Source: Lachnospira sp. UBA2821
GTDB taxonomy: Bacteria; Bacillota; Clostridia; Lachnospirales; Lachnospiraceae
Direction: 5' to 3'
DNA length: 64,000 nt
Assembly (NCBI GenBank): GCA_002351535.1
Contig: DEGR01000048.1
Coordinates: 1-64,000, forward strand
Below, one piece after another: positions 54,202 to 61,353 of the stretch. The translations under genes and the position numbers were made by a program. Position 1 is the first letter of the stretch. Each line of letters starts with the position of its first letter. The notes beneath the pieces were generated by a model, which saw only the letters and a list, made by a program, of their open reading frames with translations, was not told the origin of the DNA and made no database searches.

Positions 54202-56448
54202 CTAATAATTATTTAACGGTGTAAAATCAAACTGTACACTTAATTTATCTTTATATATCGGAATCATGTCAATGTATCTCTCGACTCCATTCTTGACATA
54301 TACAAGTTTATCATATTCTTTATGTTTTATATATATAACATATCTGTATATATCATTTATCTTTGATATAACAGCTTCTGATGCACCTATAACCATCAAT
54401 CCGTCAATATTACTCCTGTCTATTCTTCCTGATATATCTCTTGCAGCTTCACCGCATAACCTCCTGTCATCAGATGTTATTAGAATTGCTGCCATATTAT
54501 ATACCGGCGGATAGCACATAAGCTTTCTGTACAAAATCTCGTGTTCATAATACTTTATATAATCCTGTGTAGCAGCATATACTATACTATATTCCTCCGG
54601 ATTATATGTCTGTATGACAACTTCACCGGGTTCTGTTCCTCTTCCTGCACGCCCTGCGGCCTGTGTAAGAAGTTCAAATGTCCTTTCTGATGCCCTGTAA
54701 TCTGCTGTGTAAAGCGACATATCAGCAGCAATTACACCTACAAGTGTAACGTTCGGAAAATCATGTCCTTTCACTATCATCTGTGTTCCTACAAGAATGT
54801 CCGCCTCCTGATTGGAAAATGCATTAAGAATCTTTTCATGTCCGCCTTTTGACGATGTTGTATCCATATCCATTCTTAATACTCTGGCTTCGTTAAACAT
54901 TTCCTTTATTCTTTTCTCTACAGACTCGGTTCCGATTCCAAACTGTCCAAGATACTTAGAACCACATTCGGGACATTTCTTCATTGCATTTATCTCATAT
55001 CCGCAGTAATGACACTTGAGATACTCTCTCTGTCCATATTTGTGATATGTCAGAGACACGTCACAATGCGGACACTTTATAACCTTTCCACATTCCCTGC
55101 ATGACACAAATCCTGCATATCCCCTTCTATTAACGAACAGCATAATCTGCTGTCTTTTCTTTAATCTGTCATCTATAAGTTCTTTAAGTGTGTTACTGAA
55201 TATCGTTCTGTTACCTGCCTTAAGCTCTTCTCTCATGTCGACTATATGAGCCTTAGGCATAGGTCTTTCCTTAACTCTGGTATCCATCATATGAAGCATA
55301 TATTCATTATTCTTTGCTTTATAAAATGAATCTACCGATGGTGTTGCTGAACCTAAAATCACAGTTGCATCAGTAAGCGCAGCCCTCATTATGGCAGTCT
55401 CTCTTGCATGATACTTTGGAACACTGTCGCTTTTATATGCACTTTCATGCTCCTCATCTATAACTATAAGCCCGACATTTGAAAAAGGTGTGAACAAAGC
55501 TGACCTTGGTCCAATCATAATGCTTATTTTTCCTTCTTTAGCTCTCCTGAACTGGTCGTAACGTTCTCCTGCTGACATTTTTGAATTGATAATAGACACC
55601 TTATCGCCAAACCTGTTATAGAATCTTTTTATATTCTGATATGTTAGTGCAATTTCCGGAATAAGAACAATTGCCTGCTTTCCCTGCGAAACAACATTCG
55701 CAATACATTCCATATACACTTCTGTCTTTCCGCTTCCGGTTACACCTAATATAAGGTGTGTTCTTGCACCATTCTTTTTGTTCATCTCACCTACAATCGA
55801 ATCAACTACATTTTTCTGTTGTTCATTCAATTCTAAATACATATCTTTCTTTTCAAGATTACTAAAAGGATTTCTATATAATGTATCTTTTCTGATTTGA
55901 ATTATATTATTTTCATGTAATGTATTTATTACACTTTTGGATACACCAAGTTTTGATAATACCAATTCTTCCGGCATTTCCTTCTGGACGGACAATTCCT
56001 CTAATAGTCTTACTCTGGATTTCATTCTTTTATCATTTGAGTATTTCCCGATAAGTGCTTTTAATGTTTCTTCATCAACATTCAGAGAAATATAATCCTT
56101 AGTAACCGGCTTAATCTCACGGCTTACCGGAATTACTGTCTTTAGTGCCCTGTTCATGGTAGAGCCATAGTTTTCCTTAATCCATGCAGCCATTTTAATC
56201 ATCTGCGATTCAATCGGAATACTTCCCTCAACAATACTGTCTATATATTTCATCTTGCTGACATCATATTCCGGAACTGATGTTTTCTCTACAACATAGC
56301 CTTTTATTATTCTGTTGCCACGCCCAAAAGGCACACATACCTGCACACCCGGCTTTATACTATCACGCAGATGTTCAGGTATAATGTACTGAAATGTTTT
56401 ATCTAATTTTTCATGAGTTATATCTATTATAACATCTGCAAATTCCAT
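54202..56448 (-). CDS. priA: Primosomal protein N' (PriA helicase)
   Basis: PriA restarts stalled replication forks by loading the primosome. The 748-residue protein has an N-terminal DNA 3'-end binding domain (1-110), a winged-helix region, the helicase core with GVTGSGKTEVY and DEEH, and the embedded zinc site with eight cysteines in CRECGKVIKCPHC and CHYCGYEINAMKKCPECG. The C-terminal domain follows QAAGRAGRG. It starts two bases after folD ends. Confidence 0.97.
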   Translation of the reverse strand: MEFADVIIDITHEKLDKTFQYIIPEHLRDSIKPGVQVCVPFGRGNRIIKGYVVEKTSVPEYDVSKMKYIDSIVEGSIPIESQMIKMAAWIKENYGSTMNRALKTVIPVSREIKPVTKDYISLNVDEETLKALIGKYSNDKRMKSRVRLLEELSVQKEMPEELVLSKLGVSKSVINTLHENNIIQIRKDTLYRNPFSNLEKKDMYLELNEQQKNVVDSIVGEMNKKNGARTHLILGVTGSGKTEVYMECIANVVSQGKQAIVLIPEIALTYQNIKRFYNRFGDKVSIINSKMSAGERYDQFRRAKEGKISIMIGPRSALFTPFSNVGLIVIDEEHESAYKSDSVPKYHARETAIMRAALTDATVILGSATPSVDSFYKAKNNEYMLHMMDTRVKERPMPKAHIVDMREELKAGNRTIFSNTLKELIDDRLKKRQQIMLFVNRRGYAGFVSCRECGKVIKCPHCDVSLTYHKYGQREYLKCHYCGYEINAMKKCPECGSKYLGQFGIGTESVEKRIKEMFNEARVLRMDMDTTSSKGGHEKILNAFSNQEADILVGTQMIVKGHDFPNVTLVGVIAADMSLYTADYRASERTFELLTQAAGRAGRGTEPGEVVIQTYNPEEYSIVYAATQDYIKYYEHEILYRKLMCYPPVYNMAAILITSDDRRLCGEAARDISGRIDRSNIDGLMVIGASEAVISKINDIYRYVIYIKHKEYDKLVYVKNGVERYIDMIPIYKDKLSVQFDFTPLNNY

Positions 56449-56450
56449 AC

Positions 56451-57299
56451 TTATTCTTTCACTAAACCGACACTTGATACACAGTTTGACATAAGCATTG
56501 CTATAGTCATAGGTCCTACGCCGCCCGGTACAGGTGTTATTGCACTTACTTTGTCTACTACAGAGTCATAATCCACATCACCACATAATTTGTTATTTTC
56601 ATTTCTGTGAATTCCTACATCTATAACAACAGCCCCCTCTTTTACATAGTCAGCATTAATAAACTTAGGTTTTCCGATAGCTACCACAAGTATATCAGCT
56701 CGCTTTGCAACTTCCATAAGGTCTTTTGTTCTGGAATGTGCGACTGTAACTGTACCATTTTCCCTGAGAAGTAACATTGCCATAGGCTTTCCAACTATAT
56801 TACTTCTTCCGATAACAACACACTCTTTTCCTGCTATGTCTATATCACTTCTCTTTAGAAGTTCTATAATTCCCGCAGGTGTACATGATACAAACCCTTT
56901 TTTGCCGATAGAAAGCGCACCTACACTCATCGGATGGAATCCATCCACGTCCTTTAATGGTGATATAGCTTCTATAACTTTATCTTCGTTAATGTGTTCA
57001 GGAAGTGGCAGCTGTACAAGTATTCCATTCACATCTTCTCTGTTATTAAGTTCTTCAATAATATCAAGAAGCTCTTTCTCTGATATGTTTTCATCAAGCT
57101 CATATGCAAGCGACCTGATTCCAATAAACTCACATGCCTTTTTCTTATTGTTAACATACACTGATGATGCAGGGTCATTACCAACCTGAATAACTGCAAG
57201 TGTAATGTCGATACCCTTTTCTTTGTATTCCTTAACTTTAACTTTTAACTCTTCCTTAATTTCTGCAGAAATCTTTTTTCCATCTATTATCTTTGCCAT
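56451..57299 (-). CDS. folD: Methylene-THF dehydrogenase/cyclohydrolase
   Basis: FolD interconverts 5,10-methylene-THF and 10-formyl-THF. The 282-residue protein has the catalytic YVNNKKKACE (Tyr and Lys of YxxxK), LVQLPLPEHI, the nucleotide fold VVIGRSNIVGKPMA and the closing TPVPGGVGPMT. It starts on the stop of murE (TAATG). Its product 10-formyl-THF is used by Fmt and its substrate pool is supplied by Fhs, both within 5 kb. Confidence 0.97.
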   Translation of the reverse strand: MAKIIDGKKISAEIKEELKVKVKEYKEKGIDITLAVIQVGNDPASSVYVNNKKKACEFIGIRSLAYELDENISEKELLDIIEELNNREDVNGILVQLPLPEHINEDKVIEAISPLKDVDGFHPMSVGALSIGKKGFVSCTPAGIIELLKRSDIDIAGKECVVIGRSNIVGKPMAMLLLRENGTVTVAHSRTKDLMEVAKRADILVVAIGKPKFINADYVKEGAVVIDVGIHRNENNKLCGDVDYDSVVDKVSAITPVPGGVGPMTIAMLMSNCVSSVGLVKE

Positions 57300-58771
57300 T
57301 ATTTTAATTCCTCCAGTATTTCATTTATTATGACTCTTTCATCAAATGGATGTCTCTCTCCATTAATTTCCTGATAATCTTCATGCCCTTTTCCACATAA
57401 AAGAACAATATCACCATCCTCAGCATTTTCAATGCAATACTTAATTGCTTCTTTTCTGTCAGGAATTACAACATATTTTCCTGTTGTCTTATGCATCCCG
57501 ACTTTTATATCTTCAATGATATCCATTACATTTTCGTATCTTGAATTGTCCGCTGTTATTACTGACAGGTCAGCATATTTTCCTGATATCTCGCCCATCT
57601 CATATCTTCTTAACTTAGAGCGGTTACCTCCGCATCCAAACAGACACACCATTCTCTTAGGCTTGTAAGCCCGGATTGTGGTAAGGAGACTCTCAAGACT
57701 CATTGCATTGTGAGCATAATCTATAAGAAGATTAAATCTATCAGATATTTTAACCGGCTCAACTCTTCCCCTGACAGCTACATGTAAAAGAGCTTCTTTA
57801 ATGTTATCAGGTTCAGCCCCAAGTAACTTAGTTACCGCTATTGCTGCCATTGCGTTATATGCTGAGAACTTACCCGGTGTATTTACCTTGAATTTTGTCT
57901 TTGCAATCCCAAGCTTTTCACTCTCTACATCCATATTTATTCCTATGAATCCCGGCTCCATGAGGTACTCAACGTCACTGCCTTTGAGGTCTGCATTTTC
58001 GTCAAAACCATATGTGAATTTCTCACATGTTGCACCCTGCATCATATCTTTCGCATGCTCATCATCTATATTAAATATTCCATATCTGCTCTGTCTGAAT
58101 AAAAGACTCTTACAATGAATATATTCTGCCATATCTGCATGTTCATTTTCACCGATATGGTCAGGTGAAAGATTTGTATATATTCCATAATCAAACTGAA
58201 TTCCTGCTGTTCTGTTCAGCTTAAGTGCCTGTGAAGACACTTCCATTACTGCCACCTGACAGTGTGCTTTAACCATCTCATTAAGATACATATGAATATC
58301 GTATGACTCCGGTGTTGTATTGTGTGTTTCAATATGCTTCCCATCCATAAAGACACCCATTGTACCGATTACACCGACTTTTATACCATGATTCTCAAGT
58401 ATTGACTTAATCATAAATGTAGTTGTTGTCTTACCTTTAGTTCCGGTGAGACCCACCACCGTAAGTTTTTCTGCCGGATTGTCAAATAACTGTGCAGCAA
58501 TCAGGGATAATGCTATTCTCGCATCGCTGACTTTTATGTAAGTTACTCCGTCCGCATATTCCACTTCATGCTCTACTACAATAACCTTCGTTCCATTCTT
58601 TATGGCACTGTCAATATAGTCATGACCATCGGCCTGCGCCCCCGGTATACATACAAACACTGTCTCATCTTTTGCTTTTCTGGAATCATATACTATATCT
58701 GTTATGTCAGTATCTGTACTTCCAGCCAGAATTTCGTATTCTATATTTTGTAATATTTTATCAAGTTTCAT
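57299..58771 (-). CDS. murE: UDP-MurNAc-tripeptide synthetase MurE
   Basis: MurE adds the third residue of the peptidoglycan stem peptide. The 490 residues (start at ATG 58771; the ATG at 58777 is too close to the ribosome site) show the ATP loop TGTKGKTTTT near 110, the carbamylated-Lys region and the C-terminal substrate motif DNSRYE near 403. Meso-DAP-specific enzymes have DNPR; here Pro is Ser but the DAP-contacting Arg remains, so DAP is the likely substrate. The adjacent dapF, 20 bases upstream, makes meso-DAP and supports this. Confidence 0.94.
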   Translation of the reverse strand: MKLDKILQNIEYEILAGSTDTDITDIVYDSRKAKDETVFVCIPGAQADGHDYIDSAIKNGTKVIVVEHEVEYADGVTYIKVSDARIALSLIAAQLFDNPAEKLTVVGLTGTKGKTTTTFMIKSILENHGIKVGVIGTMGVFMDGKHIETHNTTPESYDIHMYLNEMVKAHCQVAVMEVSSQALKLNRTAGIQFDYGIYTNLSPDHIGENEHADMAEYIHCKSLLFRQSRYGIFNIDDEHAKDMMQGATCEKFTYGFDENADLKGSDVEYLMEPGFIGINMDVESEKLGIAKTKFKVNTPGKFSAYNAMAAIAVTKLLGAEPDNIKEALLHVAVRGRVEPVKISDRFNLLIDYAHNAMSLESLLTTIRAYKPKRMVCLFGCGGNRSKLRRYEMGEISGKYADLSVITADNSRYENVMDIIEDIKVGMHKTTGKYVVIPDRKEAIKYCIENAEDGDIVLLCGKGHEDYQEINGERHPFDERVIINEILEELK

Positions 58772-58791
58772 ACGCATTTTCCTTTCCGGTG

Positions 58792-59631
58792 TTATTCTTC
58801 TATCTCTCCATCAAATACATGGGTTGCAGTTCCCTTCATAATAACTCTTCCATCACTAAGATATGTGTCTTTCAATTCCCCTCCGCGTATCTTAATTGTC
58901 ACCTCTTCATCTCTTCTGCAATATCCGTTTAATACTGCTGCCACAGTCACGGCACATGTTCCGGTACCACATGACATTGTCTCTCCTGAACCACGCTCCC
59001 ATACTCTCATTTTAAGAGTATGTTCATCTATGACTTCAACAAACTCCGTATTTATCTGTTCAGGAAATAATTCATGATGTTCAAAAAGAGGTCCTATTTT
59101 ATCCAGTTCCATATCATCTATTCCGGTTGTAAATATTACTGCGTGCGGATTACCCATTGAAACACATGTAACCTCATATTCTTTGCCGTCAACTGTCATC
59201 TTTCTATTTATAAATGTATCTGCACCATCATTAACAGGTATATCCTCAGGCTTTATAACAGCCACTCCCATATCTACCGATACATATGTTACTTTGCCAT
59301 CCTCAATAGTAAGTTTAAGTGTCTTCACGCCACTTTTTGTTTCTACTGTAATAATATCTTTTGATACAAGCCCATGCTCATAAGAATACTTTGCCACACA
59401 TCTTATGCCATTGCCACACATCATTCCTTCAGAGCCATCAGCATTATACATTTTCATCCGTACATCTGCTACATCTGAAGGACATATAAGAATAAGTCCG
59501 TCAGAGCCTATTCCAAAATGTCTGTCACTAACTTTTATTGATAACTTCTCCGGATTGTCTACTTTCTGTTCAAAACAGTTGACATATACATAATCATTTC
59601 CGGTTCCATGCATTTTACTGAATTTCAACAT
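58792..59631 (-). CDS. dapF: Diaminopimelate epimerase
   Basis: DapF converts LL-DAP to meso-DAP for lysine and peptidoglycan. The 279-residue protein (start ATG 59631) has FSKMHGTGNDYVYV, the first catalytic Cys72 in MMCGNGIRC and the second in SCGTGTCA. The ATG at 59643 is part of the recurrent start cassette. It lies between fhs (15 bases upstream) and murE. Confidence 0.96.
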   Translation of the reverse strand: MLKFSKMHGTGNDYVYVNCFEQKVDNPEKLSIKVSDRHFGIGSDGLILICPSDVADVRMKMYNADGSEGMMCGNGIRCVAKYSYEHGLVSKDIITVETKSGVKTLKLTIEDGKVTYVSVDMGVAVIKPEDIPVNDGADTFINRKMTVDGKEYEVTCVSMGNPHAVIFTTGIDDMELDKIGPLFEHHELFPEQINTEFVEVIDEHTLKMRVWERGSGETMSCGTGTCAVTVAAVLNGYCRRDEEVTIKIRGGELKDTYLSDGRVIMKGTATHVFDGEIEE

Positions 59632-59646
59632 ACTAATCCCCATTTC

Positions 59647-61317
59647 TTAGAATAAGCCTGTGATTTTGCCATTATCATCAACATCTATATTGTATGCCGC
59701 AGGCATCTTAGGCAGACCCGGCATAGTCATAATCGCACCTGTCACAGCCACTACGAATCCTGCACCTGCCGATACATATACCTCTCTTACATTTATCTTG
59801 AATCCCGTCGGTCTTCCAAGCTTTGTCTGGTCATCAGATAATGAATACTGTGTCTTTGCCATACATACCGGAACATTAGAAAATCCAAGTTCTGTAATCT
59901 TTGCAAGTGCTTTCTTGGCTGCAGGTGAATATGTTACACCATCTGCTCCGTATATCTTTGTTGCTATAGTATCTATCTTATCCTCAAGACTCATATCGTC
60001 AGGATAAAGTGGTGCATAATTACTTTCTTTATTCTCAATTGTCTCAAGTACTTTATTAGCGAGTTCTATTCCGCCTTCGCCGCCTTTTTCCCATACTTTT
60101 GCCAATGCAAATTCGCAATTTCTGTCCTTGCAGAATTTCTCAACAAACTGTATTTCTTCATCTGTATCTGTAATAAATGAGTTAAGTGTAACTACCACAG
60201 GCACACCGAATAGCTGAAGATTCTCAATATGCTTTTCAAGATTCACAATACCTTTTTTGAGTGCTTCAAGATTCTCTGCACTAAGTTCTGTCTTAGGAAC
60301 TCCACCGTTATATTTTAATGCTCTTATTGTTGCAACAAGGACTACTGCCGATGGCTTAAGTCCTGCCATACGACATTTAATATCAAGAAACTTCTCTGCT
60401 CCTAAATCTGCTCCGAATCCTGCCTCTGTAACAACATAATCAGCCATCTTAAGTGCTGTCTTTGTTGCTCTTACTGAGTTACATCCATGTGCAATATTGG
60501 CAAATGGTCCGCCATGCACAAGAGCCGGTGTGTGCTCGAGTGTCTGAATCATGTTTGGCTTAATGGCATCTTTTAACAGTGCTGCCATGGCACCCACTGC
60601 ATTTAACTGTCCTGCCGTAACAGGTTCACCATCTACATTATATGCAACAATTATCTTAGAGAGTCTTTCTTTTAAATCTTTCATATCATTTGCAAGACAT
60701 AATATAGCCATTATCTCTGATGCAACTGTTATTACAAAATGGTCTTCTCTTACATATCCGTCCATCTTTGAACCAAGACCTACAACGATGTTTCTGAGCA
60801 CGCGGTCATTCATGTCCTCACATCTTTTCCATACAATCTGTCTTGTATCGATATTAAGCTTATTTCCCTGCTGGATGTGGTTGTCAAGGAGTGCTGCCAA
60901 AAGGTTATTTGCCGATGTTATAGCATGAAAATCTCCTGTAAAATGAAGATTTAAGTCTTCCATAGGTACCACCTGAGCATATCCGCCACCTGCTGCTCCG
61001 CCTTTAATTCCAAAACATGGTCCCAAAGAAGGCTCTCTAAGCGCAATAATGGCTTTTTTATTAAGTCTGCCAAGTGCCTCTCCAAGCCCTACTGTTACGG
61101 TTGTCTTTCCCTCTCCTGCCGGTGTAGGATTGATAGCAGTTACAAGTATAAGCTTTCCGTCTTCATTGGACTCAATGCTTTTCATATACTCATCCGTAAG
61201 TTTTGCCTTATATTTTCCATAAAGTTCTAAATCATCTTCCTTTAAACCAATCCCGGCTGCTACTTCTTTAATTGGGAGCATTACTGCTTCCTGTGCGATT
61301 TCAATATCTGTTTTCAT
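59647..61317 (-). CDS. fhs: Formate-tetrahydrofolate ligase
   Basis: Fhs makes 10-formyl-THF from formate, THF and ATP. The 556-residue protein has the P-loop TPAGEGKTT near 64-72, FHAITSANNLLAAL, the internal RLxxALVHGGPFANIAHGC region and ETGFGAD-like VTEAGFGADLG. Common in Clostridia, it feeds one-carbon units to purine synthesis, to Fmt and to the FolD/MTHFR route present here. It sits 36 bases after ftsK. Confidence 0.97.
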   Translation of the reverse strand: MKTDIEIAQEAVMLPIKEVAAGIGLKEDDLELYGKYKAKLTDEYMKSIESNEDGKLILVTAINPTPAGEGKTTVTVGLGEALGRLNKKAIIALREPSLGPCFGIKGGAAGGGYAQVVPMEDLNLHFTGDFHAITSANNLLAALLDNHIQQGNKLNIDTRQIVWKRCEDMNDRVLRNIVVGLGSKMDGYVREDHFVITVASEIMAILCLANDMKDLKERLSKIIVAYNVDGEPVTAGQLNAVGAMAALLKDAIKPNMIQTLEHTPALVHGGPFANIAHGCNSVRATKTALKMADYVVTEAGFGADLGAEKFLDIKCRMAGLKPSAVVLVATIRALKYNGGVPKTELSAENLEALKKGIVNLEKHIENLQLFGVPVVVTLNSFITDTDEEIQFVEKFCKDRNCEFALAKVWEKGGEGGIELANKVLETIENKESNYAPLYPDDMSLEDKIDTIATKIYGADGVTYSPAAKKALAKITELGFSNVPVCMAKTQYSLSDDQTKLGRPTGFKINVREVYVSAGAGFVVAVTGAIMTMPGLPKMPAAYNIDVDDNGKITGLF

Positions 61318-61353
61318 TATTTTACCTCTCTTTATATATATTTATATTAGTAA

